Positions 1 through 12,713 of a DNA stretch of 64,000 nt are shown piece after piece. Under the pieces are notes generated by a model, which ran no database searches, was not told where the DNA came from, and saw nothing but the letters and a program-made list of their open reading frames with translations. Location: positions 28,415,921 to 28,479,920 of the forward strand of contig OZ020485.1 in the NCBI GenBank assembly GCA_963971405.1. Reading direction: 5' to 3'. This DNA is from Psococerastis gibbosa. Taxonomy: Eukaryota; Arthropoda; Insecta; Psocodea; Psocidae. Numbering within the stretch: the first letter of the stretch is position 1; the number at the start of each line of letters is the position of its first letter. Both the position numbers and the translations under genes were made by a program.

Positions 1-794
1 ATCTCGGCCCTGTCGGTTTAGCCATTTAAATCTATTCTCGGTTATAATACTTTTATCTAATATCTGTCTAAGTTGCGTATTGTGTTGTGACAGGTTATAG
101 CATCCCTCCCTTAGTGCTGTGCTCCCTCACCATCTTCGCCGTGGGCCCTCGGAATCTACCAGAGTCAGGACCAGCCTAAGGTAAGACCATACCAACCCTT
201 ACGCAACTACCTATAAATAACTAACATTGTTAAGCAAGTTTGCACGAGTTTTTAATGCAATATTAAAACGATATGCTAAGCAAGTATTCAAAATCTGCTG
301 CAATACTATTTTTACAAAATCATATTCTTGTGGCTGATGTATATCGTACTATACATGGTATTTCGCATACTAGTAGTGCATACCGTAGCCTTCACGTTTT
401 TCACCCATCCAATGAAACACAATCGCAACAGTTTTGTCGCGACTTTCAAACTAAAATATGAAAACGCTAACCGTATATAAACAAAATGCTGCTCATCTTA
501 TATGTTTCCACTGTTGATAAATATAGTATATTTGTGCAGTTTTCACCTTTTTAGGCATATTGTAAGGTGCATTTTATTGCGTAAACTGAGAATACCTAAA
601 TAGGACTAGGCGTGGTGTATATATTGTATCTTGTTTCTCAGACTAGAGTAGTTTATTATTTAATTACCCTCTAACCATTCCCATATTATGTTGACTCACA
701 AACTATTATAAAGACAGGGGGGATTTTTATCCAGGCCTAATCGTTATAAAATAAGAAATATGTTTTAAATGTAATAATAAATAATAATACTGCA
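1..794. other. AT-rich background, no gene seen
   Basis: No repeat or gene recognised. The only frame is a 62-residue open stretch with no recognisable motif. Confidence 0.6.
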
Positions 795-1040
795 CTGAAG
801 GACGTTTTTATGAACCTAGGCCCACTTACAGTGGCCCATTGGTCCCTTGTCCAATGCCAAAGATTCCATAGATTTCGGACATTATTGATATTGTTTCCCT
901 ATAAGGGTTTTGAGCCATTGGCAAACTGGTATGCGTCCTCAATGTCAACACACACCGGCTACAAGCGATAATGGGCAAGCTGTGACAAACTTGCCATTGG
1001 CGCAGTATGACATACAGATACGAGTGTTTTATATGTAACA
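795..1040 (+). repeat. Interspersed repeat family A, copy 1
   Basis: This stretch of about 245 bp recurs at 9720-9935 (inverted) and 24440-24660. Shared landmarks, in order, are a GAAGGACGTTTT start, a run ending in CCATTGGCAAACTGGTAT, then CACCGGCTACAAGCGATAATGG. No coding potential or terminal structure could be seen, so its class (SINE or DNA element fragment) is open. Confidence 0.7.
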
Positions 1041-2442
1041 AATAGGCCCTGATTACACACTCTAATATTTATTAATTTGAAGAAATAGTAGTTAGTTTAT
1101 GATGAAGTATAGGTACTTGAATTATACGATTTGAACCTGAATTTACTGTAGAAATGAAACTTTCCAATTTCTTTTACACCCGTATTTACTAGGTCGAATA
1201 TTTGGACAATATTTGAGTGTGTAATAAGGGGATAGAAGCTATCATGAAAATCATTTTAAATTGGTGCATACTGTACATTGACCTGCATAGGGACGAGGGG
1301 GTTAAGCCCTTCTTAACCACATAATTAGTTTCTGTAATAGGAACAATGGCATTAATTGAGCTTTGATAGGTCACAATCAATACATCAATAAACGATAATT
1401 GGCTTCCCACAGTGAATCAGCGCTGGGTGTCACACGACTAATCTACGGTGCAATATCGCCAGTCAGCACATGAGGCAACGTTAAGGATTGGCCAAGTTTG
1501 ACCTGTCTTGTACGTACGTATCGTAGGTGTCCCGTATATGAGTATGGTACGAGTAAGCGTCCCAATAATAGAATGTCTGTGTTAAAGGGCACTTTCGAAG
1601 TCAGTACGATAAAGTACAAAGTTACAACATTGAGCGACAAGTTTGCTGTCGTCAGCAGTACACACATCAAATAAGTAGGCCATCAGGCACGGTTCATGAT
1701 GGTATTTCCCAAAAATATTCAACCCAACGATATCTAATAAAAGGCTAATTAGTCCGTAAGTCTTGTGTACAAAGTCAAAAGATCCCCTTTTTAAGGAAAT
1801 TCTGAAAAATTCTGAATGGAACTTAACGAAAGGAACAAGCTATGAGAGAGCAAAAAGAAAGGCGAAGGAAATATTCAGGAAATGTTAGGCACAAAGCGTC
1901 AAATTAAATGGTAATTAAGAGGTGGAGACTGGGGGCTGGAATGGTTATTTTCCATAGATAAGAAAAAGCTTCTTCAGTCAATTATGGTTTCACCCATCAA
2001 CCCTTCATAGGAATATCCATAGCAGATCAAAAAGACGTTTTGCTCCCCACCATCTTTTGTATTAAAAGATTTCAGTTTCCGTGGAAAAACCTCAAACTCC
2101 ATTTTCTTCTCATTTTCAATAAGCCCTATGATTAATGCGATCGCTATTGGTTCAATTTGCACGAATTTACTGCATACTGTGTGCGCATATAAAACTATAG
2201 TACTACGGAGGTATTGCATGCAAAATTTAATCCAAGAAAAATTTCCTAAGATCCGAATTATGGATTGCGATTTTTATATCTCATCATTCATCGAGCTACT
2301 AGCCTTGACACTTTATAAGAGGCAAACAAAGAGTCTTCTATTTAATTAAGAGATACTGAAAGTGAAACTGACAGTGTTCCTCTACATTTTGCTACATAGT
2401 ATACGTGGTCGTCACTAACACAGATTGATTGGCCAATAACCA
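1041..2442. other. No gene seen
   Basis: AT-rich sequence with only short open frames (73-81 residues) on both strands, none with a motif I recognise. No copy of any repeat family defined elsewhere in the window. Confidence 0.55.
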
Positions 2443-2623
2443 CAAGGCCGTAGCCAAGCAGGGGTTCATGGGGGGTTCAAACCCCCCCCCCTCCCGAAAT
2501 GAAATGGCTTGATACTAGATAGAATCTGATTTTGAGAGGAAAAATAAAAAACCACTGTGTGATATCCAATTAAATTTCTGAAACCCCCCCCCCCCCCCGA
2601 AAAAAGCCCTGGCTACGGCCTTG
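2443..2623. mobile_element. Miniature hAT-like element (GGCCGTAGCC family), copy 1
   Basis: This 181-bp element starts CAAGGCCGTAGCC and ends GGCTACGGCCTTG, a perfect 13-bp inverted repeat. It is flanked by AATAACCA (2435-2442) and AATGACCA (2624-2631), a 7-of-8 target duplication, which is the hAT length. The interior carries long C tracts on both sides of an AT-rich centre. Copies 2 and 4 are at 3326-3504 and 26847-27003. Confidence 0.85.
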
Positions 2624-3325
2624 AATGACCATAACCGTGGCAAATCAGTGTGTGTCAGTATACCGCAATCTATTGAATATGCAGTAGGACAAATTCAAAT
2701 ATAAATATAAAGGAACACTCCATCATTCTACTTATTTCCCAATGATAACATAATTAGATAATTATTAACATAATTCCCTGTTATCGATATTTCGTTTGAA
2801 TTTTTGAATTTAGATTTTGTACACCTGTAAGGTTGTTCCCCCCCCCCCCACAAGTCCCCTGAATCACAGTTGTTTGGAAAAGAATAATAATGCCAATAAA
2901 GTTAATGCGTTATTATATTTGCCTCAATGCTTTAAAGTAAAGAAAGCATTGTCTAGAATCAGCGATGGCGGGAGAAATCTCTTATTTGGGACTTGGCTCC
3001 TAATATCAGACAAAACGACCATGCAATTCATTAACTGAGAGTCACAACTTGACCTATTGCCAATTTAATTCTCTCTATCTTTCTCATTTTAATTACATTA
3101 TTATTCTCTTCATTTTGAGTGGAAATGTTGTAGCAATCCACAATCCTTACAATCCTTAGATGCCCAGCGTACAACTTGAATTATTCGGCGGGTGATTCAG
3201 TGCTTGAAATAATAAAAAATATATTATCGCGAATGAAAATAATAAATTGAAGCGCCTAGAAGCCAAAGGGTACAAGTGACATTTTCTGCGTTTTGGAGTT
3301 AAGTGCACCATCCAGTTATTTTAGC
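2624..3325. other. No gene seen
   Basis: AT-rich; contains a C tract near 2838-2849. The 73-residue open frame at 2817-3038 runs through that tract and has no motif. Confidence 0.55.
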
Positions 3326-3504
3326 CAAGGCCGTAGCCAGGATTTTTTTCGGGGGGGGGGGGGGGGGTTAGAAATTTCATTGGGTGTTACATAGTGGTTT
3401 TTTGGTTTTTATTTTTCCTCTCAAAATTCGATTCTATCTAGTATCAAGCCATTTCATTTCGGGGGAGTTAGAACCCTCATGAACCCCCCTCGGCTACGGC
3501 CTTG
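3326..3504. mobile_element. Miniature hAT-like element (GGCCGTAGCC family), copy 2
   Basis: This 179-bp copy lies in the opposite orientation to copy 1. Termini are CAAGGCCGTAGCC and GGCTACGGCCTTG. Flanks ATTTTAGC (3318-3325) and ATTCTAGC (3505-3512) match at 7 of 8 positions. A run of 17 G is at 3351-3367. Confidence 0.85.
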
Positions 3505-4245
3505 ATTCTAGCTGCTCTTCATCTTAGAAACCAACAGGAACATCGGGATCTGCCATTTTAACAATGTAAGAATTCATGGAAAAAAACCTGTACATTTTTA
3601 ATTGAGTTGCAAACATTTGCTCCAATGTTTATTTTTGTCACTTGCTCCCCTCGGCCCCTAGGCGTTTCAATTGGACTAAAGAAAAAGTTGTAAGGTAAAT
3701 AAGATTTAGAACTCCCATCTGTTGACCATAAAATGATTTGTTGTTGAGTTTACCAAAGAACACAAATAATTGTGTTGTCCAACAAATCAATTCTATGCAG
3801 GACTATTTAGTACATTTTTCTAAGTTTATTAGGAAATTTAGCTTTTTCTTATCCTTTCTATCAAAATCCAATGCCTCTTAAGCTATACATTGTAGTATTA
3901 CAATATATGGTATATATTAGGATCTAACTTATCTCGATTACCACAATTTATTCAAAAAATATTTTTTTCTTCAAAATCAAAACGTAGTTTGGGAAAGCAA
4001 CCTGCTCACTTTTGTTATTATATTTAGCACTTAATATATAATTTAAAGAATAATGCTTCGATAGAGATGTTCCGTAGAAAAAGTATTTTTAGTATTTTTT
4101 CATGAAAATCAAGTATTTTTTATTTATTTGCCCCCAGAACCAAAGTACTACAATAACAAGACGGAAGCAGCCTTGAGGGTTTTGTTCACATTGTTCACAA
4201 TTAATTCTTATACACGTATGTGCAGTTTTTAAAAAATATTTTTTT
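3505..4245. other. No gene seen
   Basis: AT-rich, no open frame of note and no recognised repeat. Confidence 0.55.
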
Positions 4246-4430
4246 TAGAAATTTTTTTTAGTTTTTGGGGGGTAGTTTGCCGTTTGCCCACTAATCGACG
4301 GACAGACCGACAGAAATTTCGTAAAAACCACTTTTTTGGGCTCATGAGTCCTCAAAACGTCTAAATCTATTGCAATTTTGAAATCGAAAATCACAAAGCT
4401 CTCCTTAACTTATACTACCTAACAAATAAA
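4246..4430 (-). repeat. Interspersed repeat R4, diverged copy
   Basis: Read on the minus strand this matches 20089-20545 (plus) and 36705-36985 (minus). Landmarks are ATTTCGTAAAAACCACTTTT at 4315-4335, then TTGAAATCGAAAATCACAAA and a terminal TTATACTAC block. No coding sequence. The family is defined by these copies only. Confidence 0.6.
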
Positions 4431-6018
4431 TATGAGAGCAATAACTACTGTATGTACTTTTTTCACATCCAGTAATAGTTCGTAAATAATTCTCTGAATA
4501 ATATACGGTATCTGCAGTAATCTGCACAATCTTAATTTGCAATAGATAACATGTAGGTTGTCTATGATAAAGTTATCAGTACCGGTGCGGAATTCAATTG
4601 AAGTTCAATTTAAATAGAGACGAGACCCGTCAAGAACAACCATTTAGTGAATGTGGTGCATTAATAACGACGTTAAATATTGTCATATTGGCTAATTAGA
4701 TATGATTTATAAGTTTTGGCCAGAGTCCACCTTCACTCCGCCGAACCGTAGCATTCAAACCCGAATGCGTTTGTGTTAGAGATCTATATGTTTTTATGGA
4801 CGTTACAACAGAATGATTAATTGAAAATGTTGTTGTCCTTCCTTATTTTATATGATTGTTGTCCCTGTAGCAGGTGTAAAATTTCACCAAACATTTCAGA
4901 AATGCTCATATAAAAGGTACGCCAATGTTCCGTATATTCCATGAATTTAAATAAGGGCCATTTTCATATGTGAGAGTGAAATTTACGATTTCCAGAAAGA
5001 TATTCGTCATCCATTTCCGCCTTAAAGAATCTGAATTTAAAATAAATATAGCAAATATAACAAATATGTGTGTATATATATATGCTATAGCTATACATAG
5101 GGCCTACACACATTTTTCTAGGTTTTGAAAATAATAATGGTCTCCATAAAAACTTTTGAAAAGCTTCCCCTAATCGTGCCCCTCAAAGAAAATTAAACGG
5201 AAAATGACTTTAAGACAAATCTATCTACAATTTGCGACCAGTCATTTCCATGTTAGCAAACAATCCGTCTACCCTTGTCTCAGAAGGACTTAAGCTTGGA
5301 CCGCTAAGGGGGATGTACCCCGTACCCAAGTCAACCCTTTTCTTGGCCGCTTTCATCTCCTCTCGCATCCCCCTTTCCCCCGGCTCCCCAACAAACGGCG
5401 ATGACAAATCCAAAGCTGCCCATCAGCAAAACGGCGTCACCATGGGAACCGCACGTGCCACCCGAAATATTAGGCTGCCACCCCTCTTCAAATTAAGATG
5501 CGGCTCAGATTTGCTCGACCGAGTGATTTTGTGACACGTATGATGGGGATGCGTACGAGCGTTATCACGAAGGAGCAGCTACCGCACCCGAGACAAGGGG
5601 AGGTGTTAGTCTTACTTCCTTAGACAATCGTAGAGGCTTTTCTCATAGTAAAATTCAGGAGAGATACAAATAATTCTGTCAATGTTCATTCCTTAATGCG
5701 GGCAATTATGATTCATTCCGGATGTTACAGCGCAATGTTAATTTAATGACATTCTCAAGATCGTTGCTATAGGATATCACCTGAAAAGACAGTACAGGAA
5801 GGAGATGAACAACATTTCGTAAGTATTGCAATATGGTAGTCTAATTATGCGAATCATTAGGGGCCGGAACCCATTCGGATACTTCGGATAATCAAATATA
5901 CGGATAATTGGAGCTCTAAGAGAGGTTATAATATTGACAAGAAAGAGTTTACTTTTGGTACCTGAATTATTTAAATTAGTATCAGCCCAGTAAAATAAAA
6001 TAAAGTTTAGGTCAGGAT
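4431..6018. other. No gene seen
   Basis: Holds a short TA microsatellite at about 5070-5083 and a locally GC-richer patch at 5230-5600. The 100-residue open frame at 5232-5534 and its antisense shadow show no family resemblance, and I do not call them genes. Confidence 0.5.
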
Positions 6019-6157
6019 CAAGGCCGTAGCCAGAAATGATTTTCGGGGGGGGGGGTCCATCTGACGTCACCGGAGGTGAGGTAACCTCAATATGCTTAAA
6101 ACTCCATTCTATCTACTGTATGCTGAAAATATTATGTCGGAGGGGGCTACGGCTGTG
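6019..6157. mobile_element. Miniature hAT-like element (GGCCGTAGCC family), copy 3
   Basis: Starts CAAGGCCGTAGCC; the far end GGCTACGGCTGTG has two changes. The interior (GACGTCACCGGAGGTGAGGT, then CTCCATTCTATCTA) matches, inverted, the element at 20833-20988, linking the two. No clear target duplication. Confidence 0.65.
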
Positions 6158-6477
6158 ATCACTATCAAAATAAGCAATTTTGGGGCAATTATGGTTTGAA
6201 AGCGATTCAGAAAATTGGGAGTTTTACTGTAATATAATAGTATTGCTGTCATTGTATTGTAATAGAGCAATATCGCAATTCAAAGTGACTAATAATAGTT
6301 TGAATATATTTTACTATATCGTTCCTACGCATTATCAGTAAATTTGTCTAGCTACGGTAGATTCGCTACATCAAAAGTTAAAATTCATCTTCAGCTTGTA
6401 GGTCTGAAATGCATAAATCAGCCTATAGGCTATTTTGTATGCATTGTTCCCAAGGTAAAATTTCACAGCGAATAATT

Positions 6478-6490
6478 ATTATTATTATTA

Positions 6491-6521
<31 letters not shown>

Positions 6522-7460
6522 GCGCGGGACTCTTTCGAGTATTTGCGCCGGTCGGTGTGTGTGTGTGTGCGGAAGTCATGGGTGTTTTAGAATGGTTTTG
6601 TCTACGGTCTACAGGTGGGGCATGACTCCGGTCTTGCTTAGAAAGCTTAACGTTGCCGTGACCGGCCCATGCTTGTCCCCTAATAAGTTTGGCAGGGTGT
6701 GTGGTTTCGGTAACGAAAATCTGCCCGCTGCGTATATAGGGCATTCGGTAATTATGTGTTCCACTGATTGTGGAACTCCGCACCTGCTGCATGTAGGGGG
6801 CTGGTCACCAGACATCAAATGTCGATGGGTAAGGCGGGTGTGCCCTATGCGCAATCTGGCAAGAGCAGTCTCTTCTGATCGATTTAGGCGATATGAGGTT
6901 TGCCAATCGCCAATAACTGGTTTGATGCTTCTTAACTTATTGTTAATGGTGTCTCGCCATGCAGCCTGCCAGGCATTTTTGGTTTCCCTTTGGATTATAT
7001 TGAATACATCTGGTAAAATGGTTGTGGCCCAAGGGGCGGCAGTCATGATTGCCGCCTCTTTAGCTGCCGCATCAGCTGTGCTGTTTCCTTGTATACCCAC
7101 GTGGGAGGGTATCCAATGGAAATGCACTTTGGAGTTGGATGGCAAGTCTTTTAACGTTGATAATATGGCATTCGCCAGCGGACACATAGTGCTTGTATTT
7201 TCGATGGTTTTTAAAGCACTAAGGCTGTCAGAAAAAATGACTGCTTGAGGCAACCTGTCCGCGACGATACGGAGAACGGCTTGATATAAAGCGAAGAGTT
7301 CTGCTGTGTAAACTGAGCAGTGCTGCAGCATTGGGAACATATGGATTGATCCATTTAGGCAGTAAGCAGCTCCGACACCCCCGCCCTTACCCATTTTGGC
7401 GCCGTCAGTGTAGATGTGATACCATGAGGCTCTTGGGTAGTTGAAGACCAAGTCCCTGAA
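6478..7460 (-). mobile_element. 5'-truncated LINE 3' end with RNase H
   Basis: On the minus strand this reads as the end of a non-LTR retrotransposon: an RNase H and Cys/His-motif coding tail, a short 3' untranslated stretch and a poly(A) tail (28 T on the plus strand at 6491-6518, then an ATT repeat). The upstream edge is abrupt, next to an AT microsatellite. Presence of an RNase H domain places it with the I/Nimb/Loa-like LINE groups rather than CR1 or RTE; the exact clade is not determined. Confidence 0.85.
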
Positions 7461-7463
7461 CAA
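6609..7463 (-). pseudogene. LINE ORF2 C-terminal fragment: RNase H domain
   Basis: A 284-residue open frame with a complete-looking RNase H catalytic set: D20 in IYTDGAKM, E55 in YTAELFAL, D79 in IFSDSLSAL, D131 in GNSTADAAAK, plus the WIPSHVG loop with H121. RNase H removes the RNA template during target-primed reverse transcription. The C-terminal part has a CxxC...H...C pattern near residues 230-246, as in many LINE and related proteins. The reverse transcriptase and endonuclease domains are missing because the copy is 5'-truncated, so it cannot function alone. The absence of stops in 284 codons suggests a fairly recent insertion. The 279-residue frame on the plus strand over the same bases is its shadow. 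Confidence 0.85.
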
Positions 7464-7467
7464 TTAT

Positions 7468-7477
7468 ATGTATTATG

Positions 7478-7508
<31 letters not shown>

Positions 7509-7515
7509 GTATATA
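7468..7515. repeat. AT/GTAT microsatellite
   Basis: Run of TA dinucleotides interspersed with GTAT directly at the truncated edge of the LINE fragment. Confidence 0.8.
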
Positions 7516-7520
7516 ATTAT

Positions 7521-9019
7521 GTACTAATTAACATATTATTACTGTGACCTTTTTCTTCTGGTAAAGTACACAGGCACCATGTTTTGCTAGAGTTCACCAT
7601 AGCGATCATATTGTAGGTGGATAGCTTTCATAGCTATTACTATGTTAAAAAAGGAGCACAGACTAAGTGGCGTCCACATTGAGGGCTGCAAGAAAGCCGC
7701 AAAATATGTTGGCAACGAGGAGCCCGCGCTTCCGGACAGGGGGGCCAACCAAACCGTACTTTACGACCTCCTAAAAGCACAGGCAATCCCTACTCTTGCG
7801 GTTTACCTTCGCCATACCCTAAGCTCCATCCTACCCCTTGAAAAATTTATCGTGTGTTTCTAGTTTAAGTGCCATGAAGAATGTTTTTACTTATTTATTG
7901 CTGTCTATTGTGTATAGTGACAAGTATTGTAGAACTTTCAAATTTATATCATAGTCCTCTAGTTCATAGGTATTAGGGACGATTTAGGGAGATTCATCTA
8001 CTTATTGAGACCAATGTTCGACTTTCGGAACATTTCTGCACAACTTATCATTTCATGACCCCCTGAGCATATCCCCCCCCCCCATTCAAAATGTTATATA
8101 TAATAATAATAGGTACCTATGCATGCATGTATGTACATTGTATATTGACTTTAGGAAACCATGTTACTTCCGTAGATATGATCCGATTTTGATCACACTT
8201 GGCACAAAAATTGTTCATACAATAATGTTTTCATCGAGTTCGTAAGCCAGCTAGATCCACCATTTTGTTTAAAGATGTGTTTCAATACCTTCATAATTCA
8301 TATCTTAGTTAATATTGGTCGCAGAGGAATGAAATAAAATCTGAATGAAAGCCCGAATTATTATCAATGATAATGGTTTTTTTTAGCACTTTTCACGACA
8401 AATCAACAATTTCAAGATGGCGTCCAGTCAAAGTGAAAATAATGTGATATTTAACTAAAAGTCCATATTCGTCATTGTGGTTCGAAAGTTGGAACACCCG
8501 AGTGCTTGTAAGTAGACGTTGCAGTCGGAAAAAGAATGAAGTATTTAAAAAAAAATATATATATATTACATACATAGCGTAGGTAGCATAGAGGAAAAGT
8601 GCAGTCTGCGCTTGCATAGAATCTCCCTGCACCTGATCGGACAGAGCCAAAAGGGATCTTTGGTATACTACCGTAATCTAATAATTTAAAGACATAATAT
8701 TGTTTAAAAAAATAATTAATGTGTTACTTACTGCAAATTTTCTTTAAGATTGTGTCATCAGTTGGGTCTACTACGTGTGAAAAAATCCATTAAAAACAAA
8801 GGAGAGAAATGGAAAGCGATATTGGAAACGAACGCGAAGAATCGAATAGAATTGCTGATAAAGTTCTTTTGAATTTGAACGCAAGCAAGACAAAATAACA
8901 TTTGAAAAAACAATCGAATAGGGCTATTGGCAATGGTTTGGTCTTGTAAGCCATGAAGGAAGATGTCGCTGTGTATTTGGGTCAGAGGGGGATGTTAACT
9001 GTTGGGAACATTTAGAAAA
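7521..9019. other. No gene seen
   Basis: Contains a C tract at about 8072-8083 and a short TA run near 8557-8566. The open frames of 73 and 85 residues lack motifs. Confidence 0.5.
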
Positions 9020-9160
9020 TAAGCTGGGGTTTCCACATACGTCAATGTTCAATGGTAAATTGACGTTTTAGGAGACATTAAAGACATACTAAAAATGTCT
9101 GCTACCACGTCAAAACCATATTTACCATTGACCATTGACGTATGTGGAAACCCCGCCTAA
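9020..9160. mobile_element. Foldback (palindromic) miniature element
   Basis: About 140-bp imperfect palindrome. The outer arm is GGGGTTTCCACATACGTCAA on the left with its inverse on the right; the centre is TGTCTGCTACCACGTC-type sequence. Ends resemble TAAGGCGGGG. It belongs to the family described at 10613, 11799, 22893, 38691, 42733 and 42879. Confidence 0.75.
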
Positions 9161-9719
9161 GCTGCTGCATACAATAATAATATACCTCGTTGGACAATAT
9201 TCTGACATTCCCCTATATCTGTTGGTTAATTGTTACAGAATAACAGAGTATCCAAAATGCGTTCCATGAAAATTAACGTCCTAGCTGTCGATAACACAAA
9301 ATTGTTAAGGCCTGGCATATTTGTATTTGTATACAGATTAAAAGTACACATTTACATCAAGAATTTTGGTGTTTTCCCAAAAAATACTTACTTTACTTTG
9401 CCGAATGCCCACTCTTGGCATTTTAACCATTCGTTGCGTCATCAGGAGATCCCAGCAACAGAAACTATATAATATATAATATAAAATATAATTAGTATAC
9501 CACGCATATCAAGATATTCATCTGATAAGTTTATCTTTAAGATATTTTGTTGTAATCATCTTTGGAGTCTTATTGTTTCATTGTGAATTAATTTAATTAT
9601 TGTATTACTTTGATTATACAATAATAGCCTTCGGCTATTCCCATGTTTTAATAATTTTAAATTAAATTTTCATTTCTTAATGAAAAGAAAAATTAATACC
9701 CATTTTGCCGACTCGTATT
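9161..9719. other. No gene seen
   Basis: AT-rich with a TATAATATA run near 9468-9490. The 80-residue frame at 9230-9472 has no motif. Confidence 0.5.
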
Positions 9720-9935
9720 TTTCACTTGGTTAAGTCATGCTTTCGCCTATTTCATTGTCTCAGTGGTAAACTTGTCTTAGCTTGTCCATTATCGCTTGTA
9801 GCCGGTGTAGGTTGACATGGAGGACGTATACCAGTTTGCCAATGGTCAGAAATTCATGCGGAGACAATATTGTTGGCATCGGACAAGGGCCACTATAAGT
9901 AGGCCTAGCTCCATAAAACGTCCTTGAGGACATTA
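9720..9935 (-). repeat. Interspersed repeat family A, copy 2
   Basis: Inverted copy of 795-1040, best conserved over the CCATTGGCAAACTGGTAT and CGCTTGTAGCCGGTG blocks. It carries a deletion in the middle relative to the other copies. Confidence 0.7.
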
Positions 9936-10612
9936 TTAAACAAAACTACTAGACCCATTTCGCCTACTTTCTCTAATGTGAAAATAGTCATGTATAGTTG
10001 GGGCACCGATGCATTGGACATCATCTAATATGGCTGAGGAAGGGGGAATTGGGGGTAACTAGGTCAGGAAATGGATTGTTACACTCGGTCTGATAATTGT
10101 GGACATATGGGAAATGGGATGGAACATGACGTGACTCCGCCGCATCCTATTACGGACAAGGGTGGTTTTGCACAGGACAACCAACCCTGCCTGACCCTGC
10201 GAGGACGTGAAGGACCGTGATCGATAACAAGTCAATTAGCATCGAAGCTTCATGAAAATACAATATTCATGTGTTATGTGAATACATTTATAGCAAATTT
10301 GAATGATACACAAAGCAAGAGTCGGCATTCAGTATATTGTAAAATCTGATGTGTACAGGCTCGATATGAAGCCATATATACGGTATATGATGGTCGATAT
10401 GATTTCCAGTAGGAATACTTTCGAAGAATGAATTGTTGTAGTTGCAGACTACCCACGGTGGAACTGTGGAAGACTTCCAGCTCATGAAACGATGAAACTA
10501 CCTTTATATCTGTGATTCTGTCTCGTTTGCATGTCCGAAATCGTCCTAGGCGTCCCCCGATCTCCATCAAAGTGATTAATGCGATGCTTGCTTCTAGGTG
10601 AATTCGTTATAC
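9936..10612. other. No gene seen
   Basis: Unique-looking sequence; 65- and 98-residue overlapping minus-strand frames lack motifs. Confidence 0.5.
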
Positions 10613-11069
10613 AAAGGCGCTTATTCCACCTACGTCAATAGTCAATAGTAAATGTGGTATTGAAGGACATTTCAATTTTACTCTATGCCATAGTTAAATT
10701 CAATCAATGATCATAGAGTAAAATCCCGCGCTGCTAACTATAACAAACTAAAATGGCGTCATAGAATATATGTTAAGTACAGACATTTTAATAGATTGTT
10801 TATAAAACAGTTTTCATCAATTAAACAGATCCGTGAAGGTCGATCTTACTTCGGATCTCCTACTATTATTAGGTTTTATTAAAAATAATAAGTGTGCGAA
10901 GAAAACAAATGCAAACAAATTTGAAAAAATTTAGCGCATACGTGTCAATAGAAGAAAACTGATGAATAGTTGAAAAAACAAGTGGAATGTAGTGTATCAA
11001 TAAAAAATTAAAATATCCGTCAATACCACATTTTCTATTGACTATTGACGTAGGTGGAATATGTGCCAA
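10613..11069. mobile_element. Foldback miniature element, 457 bp
   Basis: Outer arms are GGCGCTTATTCCACCTACGT on the left and its near inverse on the right. The interior (10676-10800) has the core shared with the 38691 element: TTTTACTCTATGCCATAGTT, TCAATGATCAT and AAAATGGCGTCAT. The loop region is AT-rich and unique. Confidence 0.75.
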
Positions 11070-11470
11070 ATTGATTGATCACAGCATATTGTGTTAGTAC
11101 TGGTACTAGTCCCGTGCAGTTGCCTCGTGTTGAAATTATCGCATGCAATATTGCCACACAATAAGTGGAAACAACATTATGGTATGGAAATTTGCAATAA
11201 GGCGGCAAGAAATCAGAAAAATCAACAACTCAGTTTACAACTAACTTCAAAGTTGGCGCCTTAACATCAAATAGGGGAAGGTTTTGTCAAAGGAGAATTA
11301 CAGAGCCAGTGTTAGAGCAATAGAGGGCATGGCAAGAGCGAGTATACTATATTATCGTATGATCAATATTTTCTTTTCTCTGCTCATCCAAGGGTAGACA
11401 CAGGCATGCCTTGCACTGAAAGCCGTAAACAAAATGCTTATATCAATTACTTGGCGAACCTAGTCCTTTT

Positions 11471-11572
11471 ATTTGGAAACGCTCGAAGAAACACATTCGA
11501 AGATTTCACTCATCCAGCAGCATTTGGAAACGCTCGAAGAAACATATTCGAAGATTTCACTCATCCAGCAGC
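11471..11572. repeat. 51-bp tandem duplication
   Basis: Two head-to-tail copies (11471-11521 and 11522-11572) differ at one position. The length is a multiple of 3, so the 62-residue frame through it repeats a 17-residue block. That frame is too short and isolated to call a gene. Confidence 0.9.
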
Positions 11573-11798
11573 ATCGTCTTAAAACACGACTTGCTGGAGA
11601 CAGTGACAGAGGTCTAGACGCTAATGGGAATCTTCAGCTTTTGAAAGGCGAGATTACTTGAGCTTACTGGTGGCGGGGGAGTATTGTATATGAACTGCAC
11701 TCTCTTGCATGCAATTTCTACTCTGTCCATGCACTTTTTTAAAAATTGCATGGCAATAAAGCAGACAAAAAAGACAAGAGGAAAATATCCGCATATTT

Positions 11799-11888
11799 TT
11801 AGGCGCTTATTACACCGACGTCAATAGTTCACTATTATTCAATATCAGCAATATTTTGACTATTGACGTCGGTGGAATAAGCGCCTAA
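11799..11888. mobile_element. Foldback miniature element, 90 bp
   Basis: Near-perfect palindrome with ends TTAGGCGCTTATT and its inverse; arms carry CCGACGTCAATAGT. It is the shortest member of the foldback family here, with almost no loop. Confidence 0.8.
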
Positions 11889-12713
11889 GGTTGGTTTTGA
11901 TTTCAATTATAGAAATAGATTTTGTAATAATCTGCTGAACTTATTAACATCAAACTCCATCATGAAACTGTTCAGCTCAACGAAGAAGACGACGCAACAT
12001 TGGGAAAGTCTGAAGAACAATAAATCGAAATTAGTGATAATCTGAGGACTACTAAATGGAGCAAGCTCTCAGTGTTTACAAAATTTAGAGTTTTGGTCGC
12101 TTGAATCTTCAGTCTCGAAATTCGCTCAGTCATCAAAGTAACTTCTTTTCATTTTCTTGAATATTTCATTTCCTTCTGTCACTAAAACTTGCTTAATATT
12201 TTAAGCAGCGCAATGAGTTTTAGTCAAAATGTATTGCAGTGTAGCTCCTATTGAAAAATACAGTAGAGCTTTCAGAAGTTCATTTACAGTAGTACAATAC
12301 AGTAGTACCTAATCTAAAACGGTCCGCAGACTAGTCACATAGTGTATAAACGGTAGCCTACATGGCTATATACATTTGTATATCAGTATAGTGCAGGGCA
12401 GTGCACCAAGTACGTGTAGGCATATGTATACTGATAATTTAATCATGAATAATGATGGGAATCATAAATAGAAGCGACTACCACCGTATATAGCTCATGA
12501 AAACGCCATTCACAGGTCAGCAACAGAGTCAACATATAAATAATCATACAAATAGTCCAAAAAATATCCAAATACGTAAAACCCAAATATTTTTTCAGGC
12601 CTATTTTTTTCAAACAGTTTCCCCGGGGGAAGCCCCTCCTGCAGTTATATGAATTTTCATTGGTAAAATCTTACCCTACCTATATGCTGTGGAAGTGCAC
12701 AGTACAGTCAAGA
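11889..12713. other. No gene seen
   Basis: AT-rich sequence without a notable frame or recognised repeat. Confidence 0.55.

Noticed and set aside
5232..5534. 100-residue frame in a GC-richer patch
   Set aside because: No family resemblance, no neighbouring exon signals I could support, and an equally open antisense frame.
6409..7248. 279-residue plus-strand frame
   Set aside because: Antisense shadow of the LINE RNase H frame; its N-terminus is the poly(T) tract.
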